A DNA stretch of 64,000 nt from Vulcanimicrobium sp035943995 (lineage in GTDB: Bacteria; Vulcanimicrobiota; Vulcanimicrobiia; Vulcanimicrobiales; Vulcanimicrobiaceae), in contig DASZBS010000028.1 in NCBI GenBank assembly GCA_035943995.1, positions 1 to 64,000 of the forward strand. Reading direction: 5' to 3'. Each line of letters starts with the position of its first letter. The first letter of the stretch is position 1. Under the pieces are notes generated by a model. That model saw nothing but the letters and a program-made list of their open reading frames with translations. It was not told where the DNA came from and made no database searches. This document shows positions 8,409-16,094 of this stretch, in pieces. The translations under genes and the position numbers were made by a program.

Positions 8409-8708
8409 CTACCCCGCCGCCCCCGCGTCGACGGCATAGACGAAGGCGAGCACTTCGGCGACGACGGCGTACAGCTCGCGCGGCAAGGTCTGCCCGACTT
8501 CCAGCTTGGCGAGCGCTTCGACCAGCCCGGCGTCTTGGTGCACGGGGACGTCGTGCTCGCGGGCAAGGCGCACGATCTCGTCGGCCCGCAGGCCGCGGCC
8601 GAGCGCGACGATCTCGGGCGGGTCGGTGCCGAGCGGGTCGTAGGCCAGCGCGGCGGCGGCGGGGCGGTCGGGCGCGTTACGGCGCGCGTCGTAGTAGCGC
8701 GAGCTCAT
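8409..8708 (-). CDS. FlhB C-terminal-domain homologue (YlqH-like)
   Basis: This 99-residue protein corresponds to the cytoplasmic tail of the flagellar export switch FlhB/YscU without its membrane domain. It shows ALAYDPLGTDPPEIVALGRG, then ADEIVRLAREHDVPVHQDAGL, and ends LPRELYAVVAEVLAFVY, all typical of the FlhB C-terminal fold. The self-cleaving NPTH motif of full FlhB is replaced by DPLGTDPP. It overlaps the upstream FliK-like gene by four bases. The ylqG-ylqH pairing is the same as in Bacillus. Its role is presumably accessory to type III export or hook-length control. Confidence 0.85.
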   Translation of the reverse strand: MSSRYYDARRNAPDRPAAAALAYDPLGTDPPEIVALGRGLRADEIVRLAREHDVPVHQDAGLVEALAKLEVGQTLPRELYAVVAEVLAFVYAVDAGAAG

Positions 8709-10486
8709 GCCGACCGGTCCACCGTCGCGTCGGGATCCGCGGGAGGCGCGGGCGGTGCATCGGCGGCGACCATCGACGTCACGCCGACCGACGCGCCGGC
8801 TGACGCGACGCGATAGCGCAGCGACTCCAGGCGCGCCGTGAGCGTGCCGAGCGCGTCGCGGAACGCGCGCATCGCCGGCGCCGAATCGGTGCGCACGTCC
8901 ACGGTGACGTCGCGCCCCACGGTGACGAGGTCGATCGCGACGGTGCCGTAGTGCGCGGTGTCGAGTACGAACGCGACCCGGAAGTTCTCACCGTCGAGCG
9001 GCGCGCCGCGGCCTTGCGGCGCCTCGCGCTGCACGGTGATCTGCGCGCTCGCGGGACCGTGCTGCGTGGTGAGCGGGATCGTGAACGCGAGCCCATCGGG
9101 ATGCACGGCCAGCGCTTGCGCCGCGTGCACCTGCACCGCGGTGAGCGCGGTGAGCGCGCCGGTCAGCGACGGTGCGAGCGACGCCGGCGTCGCCGCATCG
9201 GCAGCGACCGCGAGCAGCGTCTGCTTGAGATCGGCGCTCAGCGCCGCGCTGCGTTCGGCGACGACGGCGGCGGGCAGCGGCGGCGACTGCGGTGGTTGCG
9301 CCACCGGTTGCGCCGACGACGCGACGCCGCCGGCTTCGCGCGCCGCGGCGAGCAGCGTGGCGAGCTTCGGTTCGGTGCCGTCGACGACGTGGTCGACGTA
9401 CGCGGCGATCTGCGCCGCGAGCGCGGGCGAGCGCGGATCGATGCGCCCGACGAACGCGAGCAGGGTGCGCAGCGTCGCAACCTGCGCGTCGTTGCTCGCG
9501 GCGGGCAGCGCGGCTTCGAGCGCGGCGAGCGCCGCGGGGACGCGATCGGGCCGCTGCAGCGCGAGGGTCGCCGATGCGACGGTGCTCGGCGTGACGGGCA
9601 GCTTGAGCGCGCGCAGCAACGTGACGGGTTGCGCGTACGCGGCGAGCCCCGTCGCGCGCGCCGCCGGCGGCACGGTGGGCAACGTCGCTTTCGCCCCGAT
9701 CTGCGGCGGCGCGACGAACGGCTGCGCGCGGCGCATCGCGGCGGGCGCGAGATCGTCCGAAGCCGGCGCCGGCGCGCCCGGCTGCGCGACCGTCGCACGC
9801 GACGCGGCGACGCGCGCCTCGATGGACGACGGCTCACCCGGCGGAACGACGTTGCCGCGCGGCGTCGCCGGCGGCGGCGAAGCACCCGCCGGTGATGCCG
9901 CAGCCGACGGCGTCACGTTCGCGCGCGACACCGCCGACGTGAAATCCGTGGTGATCCCCGGCCGCGTGGGCGGGACCGCGAGCGGCGGCAACTCATCGAC
10001 CGGCGCCGCGACCGCGGGTGTGCTAGCGGGAGCGGGCGCCGTTGCGCCGCCCGGCGCGCCGCTGGCCGCGTTCGGCGGCGCAGGCGCGGCGTTCGCCCCG
10101 GCTGGCCGAATCGACGCCGCGACGAACGCGGCGCGGTCCGGCGCCAGCGGCACGTTCGGCGGCCCCGGTTCGACCGCGGCGTCCGCGCCGGTCGCGACGA
10201 TCTGCAGCAGGATGCGCCCGCCGTCGAACCCGGTGACCTTCACTTGCAGCACGTCGCCGGGCCGCACGGTCGGCGGCAGCGACGCCGCGACGCGGCGGCC
10301 CGCGATCTCCAGCAGATCGGTCAGCCCGTTCGACGGCAGCACGCGCGCGTTGACGACGATGCCCTCCACCAGCAGCGCGCTGAGCGCCTTCGCGTCGGCC
10401 GCGAGCTGCGCGAGCTCGGTGTCGATCAGCGCGGCGAGATCGCCGCCGCCGGCGACGAACGCGGCGAGCGGATCGACGCCGCTCAT
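8705..10486 (-). CDS. FliK/YlqG-like flagellar hook-length control-type protein
   Basis: This is a 593-residue Ala/Pro-rich protein. Residues about 40-105 form a folded segment (VEGIVVNARVLPSNGLTDLL, GDVLQVKVTGFDGGRILLQI). A long low-complexity Ala/Pro linker follows, and the C-terminal part (ALTAVQVHAAQAL, AFTIPLTTQHG, AQITVQRE) resembles the Flg_hook domain of FliK. Hook-length proteins share this ruler-plus-switch layout, in which the C-terminal domain contacts FlhB. The immediate downstream partner is an FlhB-tail protein, as in Bacillus ylqG-ylqH. The call rests on that context and the C-terminal pattern; the N-terminal part is not recognised. Confidence 0.7.
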   Translation of the reverse strand: MSGVDPLAAFVAGGGDLAALIDTELAQLAADAKALSALLVEGIVVNARVLPSNGLTDLLEIAGRRVAASLPPTVRPGDVLQVKVTGFDGGRILLQIVATGADAAVEPGPPNVPLAPDRAAFVAASIRPAGANAAPAPPNAASGAPGGATAPAPASTPAVAAPVDELPPLAVPPTRPGITTDFTSAVSRANVTPSAAASPAGASPPPATPRGNVVPPGEPSSIEARVAASRATVAQPGAPAPASDDLAPAAMRRAQPFVAPPQIGAKATLPTVPPAARATGLAAYAQPVTLLRALKLPVTPSTVASATLALQRPDRVPAALAALEAALPAASNDAQVATLRTLLAFVGRIDPRSPALAAQIAAYVDHVVDGTEPKLATLLAAAREAGGVASSAQPVAQPPQSPPLPAAVVAERSAALSADLKQTLLAVAADAATPASLAPSLTGALTALTAVQVHAAQALAVHPDGLAFTIPLTTQHGPASAQITVQREAPQGRGAPLDGENFRVAFVLDTAHYGTVAIDLVTVGRDVTVDVRTDSAPAMRAFRDALGTLTARLESLRYRVASAGASVGVTSMVAADAPPAPPADPDATVDRSA

Positions 10487-10487
10487 C

Positions 10488-10805
10488 TCAGGCCGTGAAG
10501 TCGATCAAATGCGGCGGCTCGTCGAGCCCCGCATCGCCGGCAGCTTCGAAACCGGTGCGCGCCCGCCGCTCGCGCGGCTCGTACTCATCGCCGCGCGCGT
10601 CGCGCTCGGCGTTCGTGTCGACGCGGTTACCCAGACCTTCGGCCGTTTCGTCGATGCGCTCCTCGCGCGTCTCGACGTCCGCGGCGAACGCTGCTTGCGC
10701 GGCCTGCTGCGCGGCGCGCGGCGCCTCTTCGGCGCGCTGCGCGAGCGGCGCGATCTGCGACGCCTGCGAGATCGCGGATTGAAAGTCGGTCGGACGAATC
10801 GCCAC
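10488..10805 (-). CDS. Small coiled-coil protein of the fliA operon
   Basis: This is a 105-residue charged, Ala/Gln/Glu-rich protein (IRPTDFQSAISQASQIAPLA, then QRAEEAPRAAQQAAQAAFAA). It has no membrane segment and is probably helical. Small proteins beginning IxPxDxQ and rich in Gln/Ala follow fliA in many Gram-positive-type flagellar operons; this looks like that family, of unknown function. I chose GTG at 10805 because AAGGAG lies five bases upstream. It starts 16 bases after the fliA stop and ends just before the FliK-like gene. Confidence 0.65.
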   Translation of the reverse strand: MAIRPTDFQSAISQASQIAPLAQRAEEAPRAAQQAAQAAFAADVETREERIDETAEGLGNRVDTNAERDARGDEYEPRERRARTGFEAAGDAGLDEPPHLIDFTA

Positions 10806-10821
10806 GGCGCGCTCCTTGGGC

Positions 10822-11664
10822 CTAACCCGCGGCCCCGACATCCCCCGGCGCGGTGGTGGGGGCTCTGCGCGTGTACTTCTGCTTCACGGTCGGGTCGCCG
10901 TCGCGGTAGCCGAGGTCGGACTTGAGCGCCTTGAGCTTGGTGCGCAGATGGATGACCGCTTGGGCGTGGATCTGCGACACGCGCGACTCGGACACGTTCA
11001 GCGCGCCCTTGATCTCCTTGAGCGTGAGACCTTCGAAGTAGTACAGCGAGATGACGGTGCGCTCTTGAGGCGGCAGGTCGTCGACCGCGCGCACCAGCGC
11101 GGCTTTGACCTCGCGCGCCTCGACGGCGTTGGTGACCTCGGTACCGTCGTCGCGCAGCGTGTCGAGCAGCGGGATCTCGTAGCCGCGCTCGTTCGGGAGA
11201 AACTCCTCGAGCGAGAGCACCGACGTGCCGCGGATCTTTTGCATGAGGACGTCGAGCTCTTTGAGCGTCATCCCCATCTTCTCGGCGACCTCTTCTTCGG
11301 TCGCCGCGCGGCCGTACTCGATCTCGAGCGCCTGGTACGTGCGCTCCAGCTCGCGGGCGCGCTGGCGGACCGCGCGCGGGACCCAGTCGAGCGCGCGCAG
11401 CGCGTCGAGGATCGCACCGTTGATGCGGGTGATCGCGTAGGTCTCGAACTTCACGCCGCGCGCGTCGTCGTATTTCTCGATCGCGTCGATGAGGCCCAGG
11501 ATGCCGTCGTTGATCAGGTCGTTGATCTCGACGTTGGGGGGCAAGTTGATCGAAATCCGCCCGGCCACGTACTTGACCAGGTGCAGATACTTGTGGACGA
11601 TCTCTTCGCGACTGAGCTCGATTCCGCCGATGACGTAATGCGCGCTCGCCCGGACTGTTTTCAC
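10822..11664 (-). CDS. fliA: Flagellar sigma factor FliA (sigma-28/sigma-D type)
   Basis: This 280-residue sigma-70-family factor lacks region 1. Region 2 shows HLVKYVAGRISINLPPNVE, then NDLINDGILGLIDAIEKYD and FETYAITRINGAILD (the -10 recognition helix). Region 3 includes YEIPLLDTLRDDG. Region 4 contains LPPQERTVISLYYFEGLTLK and the helix-turn-helix VSESRVSQIHAQAV. FliA directs late flagellar and chemotaxis genes from TAAAG/GCCGATAA promoters. One excellent match lies at 28691-28718, in front of a chemoreceptor. It follows cheB after 113 bases. Confidence 0.95.
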   Translation of the reverse strand: MKTVRASAHYVIGGIELSREEIVHKYLHLVKYVAGRISINLPPNVEINDLINDGILGLIDAIEKYDDARGVKFETYAITRINGAILDALRALDWVPRAVRQRARELERTYQALEIEYGRAATEEEVAEKMGMTLKELDVLMQKIRGTSVLSLEEFLPNERGYEIPLLDTLRDDGTEVTNAVEAREVKAALVRAVDDLPPQERTVISLYYFEGLTLKEIKGALNVSESRVSQIHAQAVIHLRTKLKALKSDLGYRDGDPTVKQKYTRRAPTTAPGDVGAAG

Positions 11665-11778
11665 TGACCGCTCCCATCATGGGACGTCTGACGGGACACC
11701 CACCCCGATTTTCCGGGACGTTCACGCAGGGCGGGGAGACCTCCCCTCGCCGAGCCGCTTCTTTGCGTTCGAGGTCGG

Positions 11779-12891
11779 TTAAACCGGCGCATACGCCGTG
11801 CCCGTCAGCTCGCAAAGCGTGCGGCTGACCGCGTCGAGCGGGATCACGCGATCGACGAGCCCCGCGATCGCGGCAGCGCGCGGCATGCCGTAGACCACGC
11901 TGCTGGCCTCGTCTTGCCCAAGGACATAACCGCCTCGTTCTTTGAGCACTCGCAACCCCGCCACGCCATCGTGCCCCATCCCGGTGAGGATCACGCCGAG
12001 CGCACCGGAACCATACGTTTCGCCGACCGAGGCCGCCATCGCGTCGACGCTCGGCACGTGCAGCGAGCGCTGCGGATCGTCGCCCAGCGCGACGCGCACC
12101 GCGCCGAGACTGCGCACCAGCCGCAACTGCTTGCCCGCCGGTGCGATGACCGCCACCCCCGCTGCCAGCGGCATGCCGTCGGCCCCTTCGACGACCTCGA
12201 TGCGGCTCGTCGCGTCCAGCCGCTCGGCGAGCGGGCGCGTGAAGCCGGGCGGCATGTGCTGCACCACGACGATCGGGATCGGGAAGCCCGCCGGCAGCTT
12301 CGGCAAGATCTGCGACAGCGCGACGGGACCGCCGGTCGACGTGCCGATGGCGACGCACGCGAAGCCGTTGCGGCGCGCGGTCGACGGCGGCCGCGGCGGC
12401 GGCCGGGGCGGCGGGGCGGGCGGGCGCGCGCCGGCGAGCGCGCCGCGCTGGATGCGCAGCGTCTCGCGCATCGCGCGCAGGTATGCGCCGCGGGAGCCGA
12501 AGTGCTTGACCTTCTCGACCAGCTCGCGCTGCACGTTGACGATGTCGATCAGCGCGGAGTCGGGCTTGGGGATGAAGTCGACCGCGCCGAGCTCCAGCGC
12601 GCGCAACGTCGTCTCGGCGCCGTCGCGCGTCAGCGCACTCACCATGATGACCGGCGGGCCGCGGTGCTCGACGATCGAGCGCGCCGCCTCGAGCCCGCCG
12701 ATCCCCGGCATCTCGACGTCCATCGTCACGACGTCGGGCTTGAGCCGCTCCACCATCGCGATGCACTCTTCGCCGGACGCCGCGGTCCCGACGACGCGAA
12801 TCTCCGGCTCTTTCTCGAGCATCTTCTGGATCGCGCGGCGCATGAACGCCGAGTCGTCGGTGACGACGACGGTGATCACCCGGGGATTCAC
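11779..12891 (-). CDS. cheB: Chemotaxis response-regulator methylesterase CheB
   Basis: CheB demethylates glutamyl methyl esters on chemoreceptors, resetting them during adaptation. An N-terminal receiver has Asp12-Asp13 and phospho-acceptor Asp58 (VVTMDVEMPG), plus the FIPKP lysine. A Pro-rich linker (about 156-170) leads to the methylesterase domain with Ser185 in GTSTGGP, His in VVQHMPPGFT and Asp in ILTGMGHDG. The GTG start at 12891 overlaps the cheR stop by two bases. No cheA or cheW is in the window, so the rest of the system lies elsewhere. Confidence 0.96.
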   Translation of the reverse strand: MNPRVITVVVTDDSAFMRRAIQKMLEKEPEIRVVGTAASGEECIAMVERLKPDVVTMDVEMPGIGGLEAARSIVEHRGPPVIMVSALTRDGAETTLRALELGAVDFIPKPDSALIDIVNVQRELVEKVKHFGSRGAYLRAMRETLRIQRGALAGARPPAPPPRPPPRPPSTARRNGFACVAIGTSTGGPVALSQILPKLPAGFPIPIVVVQHMPPGFTRPLAERLDATSRIEVVEGADGMPLAAGVAVIAPAGKQLRLVRSLGAVRVALGDDPQRSLHVPSVDAMAASVGETYGSGALGVILTGMGHDGVAGLRVLKERGGYVLGQDEASSVVYGMPRAAAIAGLVDRVIPLDAVSRTLCELTGTAYAPV

Positions 12892-13718
12892 GCCGGCACC
12901 GGCGCCTTCAGGCGGTACACGATCGCTTCGGGGCCGACGATCGGCTCGTAGAGATCGGTCAGGTGGAACAGCGACTCCGCGTGGCCCAAGAACAGATAGC
13001 CTCCCGGGCGCAACGCTTTCGCGAACGACTCGACGACGCGCTTCTGCGTGGGCTTGTCGAAATAGATGAGCACGTTGCGGCAGAAGATCGCGTCGAACGG
13101 CCCCTCGGCCGCGACGCGCGGGCCCTCCAGCAGGTTGAGACGGCCGAACGACACGAGCCGTTTCACGCGGTCGTTCACCACGAAGCCGTCGCCCTGCGGC
13201 GCGAACCACTTCTGAATCATCCCGGGCTCGGTGGCGCGGAAGGACAGCGCGCGGTAGAAGCCTTTGTCGGCGAGCTCCAGCACGCGCGGCGAGATGTCGG
13301 TCGCGCGGATCGACAGCAGCGCGTCGGGGACCTTGCGCGTCTCCAGCAGCGTCATCGCGAGCGAGTACGGCTCCTCGCCGGACGAGCACGCCGCCGACCA
13401 CACCCGCAGCCGCGGCGAGCGGGCGAGCAGCTCGTCGACGATCTTGTCCGCCAGCGCCTTGAGCTGCGCGCGCTCGCGAAAGAAGTACGTTTCGTTGTTC
13501 GACAGCACCGAGGCGAGGTCGCTCCACTCGTCCTCGCGGTGCGCATCCCAGCGCAGGAAGTTGACGTATGCACCGTAGGTCTCGAAGCCGCGCTTGGAGA
13601 GTCGCGTCGAAAGCCGGCTCAGCAGCAGGAAGCGCTTCTGGTCGTCGTACCAGATGCCGAAGCGGTCGCGAATGAGGTCGCGCAGCGCGACGAACTCGCC
13701 GTCGGAGATGTCCAGCAC
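12888..13718 (-). CDS. cheR: Chemoreceptor methyltransferase CheR
   Basis: CheR transfers methyl groups from SAM to chemoreceptor glutamates. The 276-residue protein has the helical N-terminal domain (FVALRDLIRDRFGIWYDDQK), the conserved NNETYFFRE, the SAM-binding VWSAACSSGEEPYSLAM, and FDAIFCRNVLIYFDKPTQKR followed by GYLFLGHAESL. It lacks the C-terminal NWETF-binding extension of enteric CheR partners. The GTG at 13718 follows the permease stop by five bases. An ATG start is not available without running deep into the permease gene. Confidence 0.95.
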   Translation of the reverse strand: MLDISDGEFVALRDLIRDRFGIWYDDQKRFLLLSRLSTRLSKRGFETYGAYVNFLRWDAHREDEWSDLASVLSNNETYFFRERAQLKALADKIVDELLARSPRLRVWSAACSSGEEPYSLAMTLLETRKVPDALLSIRATDISPRVLELADKGFYRALSFRATEPGMIQKWFAPQGDGFVVNDRVKRLVSFGRLNLLEGPRVAAEGPFDAIFCRNVLIYFDKPTQKRVVESFAKALRPGGYLFLGHAESLFHLTDLYEPIVGPEAIVYRLKAPVPA

Positions 13719-13723
13719 GTTCG

Positions 13724-14749
13724 CTAACTGTACCGGATTCGCGGGTTGGCCGCGGCGTAGAGCAGGTCGACGAACGCGTTCACGACGACGAATGCCGTCG
13801 CGAACAACAGGATGCAGCCGTTGATCAGCGGCATGTCGCGGTTCGAGATCGCCTCGAACGCGAGCCGGCCGACGCCGGGCCACGCGAACACCGATTCCGT
13901 CAGCACCGCGCCGCCCAGCAGCAGGCCCGTCTGCAAGCCGAGGATCGTGATGATCGGGATCAGCGCGTTGCGCAGCGCGTGCTTGATCACCACCGCGCGC
14001 TGCGCGAGCCCCTTCGCGCGCGCCGTTCTGATGTAGTCCGACGACAGCACGTCGAGCATCCCGCTGCGCGTGATCTTCGCGATGATCGCGAGCGGGATCG
14101 TCCCGAGCGTCACGGCGGGCAGCACGAGGTGCCATAACGCGTCGAGCGCCCCGCGCCCGTTGCCTGCCAGCAGCGCGTCGACGAACACCAGATGCGTGCG
14201 CACGGGGACGGTGTAGAGGTAGGCCGTCGCGAGCCGGCCCGAGATCGGGAACAGGTTCAGCCCCGCGTGCGACGGCAGCACCGCCAGGACGTACACGAGG
14301 ATCCACCCGAGCCAGAACACCGGAATCGACACGCCGAGGATCGCTGCGCTCATCGTGAGCGCGTCGACCGCGCTGCGGTGGCGCACCGCTGCGATCACAC
14401 CCGCCGGGATGCCGGTGAGAACCGCGAACAGCATCGCGCTCAGCGTCAGCTCGAGCGTCGCCGGAAAGTACGCCGCGAGCTTCTGCACGACCGGCTGCGA
14501 GTCGAAGACCGACTGGCCGAGATCGCCGTGCGCGACGGCGCCGAGGTAGAGCACGAGCTGCATCCACACCGGCCGGTCGAAACCCAGCGACGACCGCAGG
14601 TGCGCGACCTCCTGCGGGCTGGCGTGCTCGCCCAGCCGCAGCGCGATCGGGTCGCCCGGGATCGCGTGCATGAACCCAAAGCTCACGACCGTGATCGCCA
14701 GCAGCACGAGCACGAGCCGCACGATCCGCTCGACGACGAAACGCACCAT
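13724..14749 (-). CDS. ABC transporter permease, DppB/OppB family (orphan)
   Basis: This 341-residue inner-membrane permease of the peptide/nickel class has six predicted helices. It has the family N-terminus (IVRLVLVLLAITVVSFGFMH, then AIPGDPI), the DppB loop (HGDLGQSVFDSQPV) and the EAA coupling motif YIRTARAKGLAQRAVVIKHA. The C-terminus GVGRLAFEAISNRDMPLING is also typical. The partner permease (DppC), ATPases and binding protein that normally sit in the same operon are missing. It lies between a reductase gene and cheR and may be a stranded remnant or work with distant components. Confidence 0.9.
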   Translation of the reverse strand: MVRFVVERIVRLVLVLLAITVVSFGFMHAIPGDPIALRLGEHASPQEVAHLRSSLGFDRPVWMQLVLYLGAVAHGDLGQSVFDSQPVVQKLAAYFPATLELTLSAMLFAVLTGIPAGVIAAVRHRSAVDALTMSAAILGVSIPVFWLGWILVYVLAVLPSHAGLNLFPISGRLATAYLYTVPVRTHLVFVDALLAGNGRGALDALWHLVLPAVTLGTIPLAIIAKITRSGMLDVLSSDYIRTARAKGLAQRAVVIKHALRNALIPIITILGLQTGLLLGGAVLTESVFAWPGVGRLAFEAISNRDMPLINGCILLFATAFVVVNAFVDLLYAAANPRIRYS

Positions 14750-14756
14750 GTCGCGT

Positions 14757-15956
14757 TCAGACGCGCGCGGCGGCGAGCGAGAACCGCGCCGCCTGCGCGT
14801 AGAGATACAGCCACTCCCACGGGCTGAAGTCGTTGCGGTCGCGCTGCAGCAGCGCGGCGAAGCGCGGCGTGCCGGCGAGCTGGCGGAACAGCACGTCGAA
14901 CCGCGCGGGCTTGCGTTCGAGAAACGACATCAGGTGATGGCGGTGCGCGAGCCTTCCGTAGTATGCGCGGCGGACGGCGCGCTGGTAGCCGGGCGCGGCG
15001 TCACCCGCGCGGCCCGCGCGCACGGTGCCGGCCGCCTCGGCCGCGAGGCGTCCGGTCGTCGCCGCTTCGTGAATGCCCTCGCCCGTCGTTGCGTCGACGA
15101 GTCCGGCCGCCGTTCCGCCCACCATCACTCCATCGGCGCCGATCGACGCCCGCGGGAGCCCACCGTACAACAGGTTGCCCTCCTCGCGCACGGTGTACGG
15201 GATCCCCGCGAACAAGCGCCGCTCCACCGTCGCGAGGAACGCGTCGAGCTCCGCGCGCAGCACGGCGCCCGCCACCTTCGCTTGGATCCCCAGCCCGATC
15301 GACAGATGGTCGCGCTTGGGGAACATCCACGCGATCACGTTGCGCCCGGAGATCGGGCTGACGTAGTAGTGCATCTCCAGCGTCGCGTACGTCTGCGGCG
15401 TCGCCGGGCGTTCGGGATACACGCGGTACTGCAAGCACGTGATCAGGCCGGCGTTCCAGCCGGCGTGGCGGAAGCGCGGGTCGACGTCGTCGAGGCGCGC
15501 GGTCGAGCCCTGCGCGAGGAACACGCTGCGCGCGCGAATCGTCTTGCGCGCGCCGGCTTGCGTGTCGGCGTACTCGACGACGATGCCGTCGCGCTCGCGC
15601 GTCAGCCCGCGGAACAGCGCGCCCGTGCGGATCTCGGCGCCTTCGCCGCGCGCGAGCTCGCCGATCGTGCCGTCGAGCTCTTCGCGCGTCGTCGTGTGCG
15701 CGGGTCCGACGCTGAACGCGTACGTCATCTTCGCGGTCGTCAGCGTGATGGTCGCGGGGTCGAGGTGCACGATCGAGCGCGGCAGGTCGAACTTCTCGCA
15801 GAACCCGGGCGGCAGCCCGGCGGCGCACACGCGCTTGGCGCCCACGACCGGATCGCGCTCCAGCACGACCGTCGCGATGCCCCGGCGCGCCGCTTCACGA
15901 GCGGCCGTTCCGCCCGCCGGTCCGCAGCCCACGACGAGGAATTCGGTCGTCTCCAT
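14757..15956 (-). CDS. Geranylgeranyl-reductase-family FAD-dependent oxidoreductase
   Basis: This flavoprotein of about 399 residues carries the dinucleotide-binding motif VVGCGPAGGTAAREAARRG at its N-terminus. It also has the family's VCAAGLPPGF segment with a cysteine, and a second FAD motif near the C-terminal half (GVMVGGTAAGLVDATTGEGI). Such enzymes reduce polyprenyl chains of quinones, chlorophylls or lipids, so an isoprenoid or polyketide double bond is a plausible substrate, not a proven one. I prefer the ATG at 15956 with AGGTGG upstream; a GTG four codons earlier is possible. It starts the long minus-strand run ending at the S10 peptidases. Confidence 0.85.
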   Translation of the reverse strand: METTEFLVVGCGPAGGTAAREAARRGIATVVLERDPVVGAKRVCAAGLPPGFCEKFDLPRSIVHLDPATITLTTAKMTYAFSVGPAHTTTREELDGTIGELARGEGAEIRTGALFRGLTRERDGIVVEYADTQAGARKTIRARSVFLAQGSTARLDDVDPRFRHAGWNAGLITCLQYRVYPERPATPQTYATLEMHYYVSPISGRNVIAWMFPKRDHLSIGLGIQAKVAGAVLRAELDAFLATVERRLFAGIPYTVREEGNLLYGGLPRASIGADGVMVGGTAAGLVDATTGEGIHEAATTGRLAAEAAGTVRAGRAGDAAPGYQRAVRRAYYGRLAHRHHLMSFLERKPARFDVLFRQLAGTPRFAALLQRDRNDFSPWEWLYLYAQAARFSLAAARV

Positions 15957-16047
15957 GCCGGGCGCCACCTTCGCGCCCGGCCCGGCAAGGCCCGTTTGCC
16001 GCAGAGGACACCAACCTTACCGTGCTAAACGCTGGACCGTTCGAAGT

Positions 16048-16078
16048 GCCCGCGGGTCGGGCCCTTTCTTTGTGTTTT
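16048..16078 (+). promoter_or_regulatory. Terminator-like hairpin in the hppA leader
   Basis: A short stem (GCCCG/CGGGC, five-base loop, 16048-16062) is followed by a T-rich run ending in TTTT at 16078, ending 16 bases before the hppA start. It could be an attenuator or the end of an upstream transcript. The stem is only five pairs, so this is weak. Confidence 0.25.
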
Positions 16079-16094
16079 CGGATAAAGGACCAAC

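Noticed and set aside
10505..12766. Minus-strand frame of 753 codons spanning cheB-fliA
   Set aside because: Arg/Ala-rich shadow frame; cheB, fliA and the small gene occupy other frames with recognised domains.
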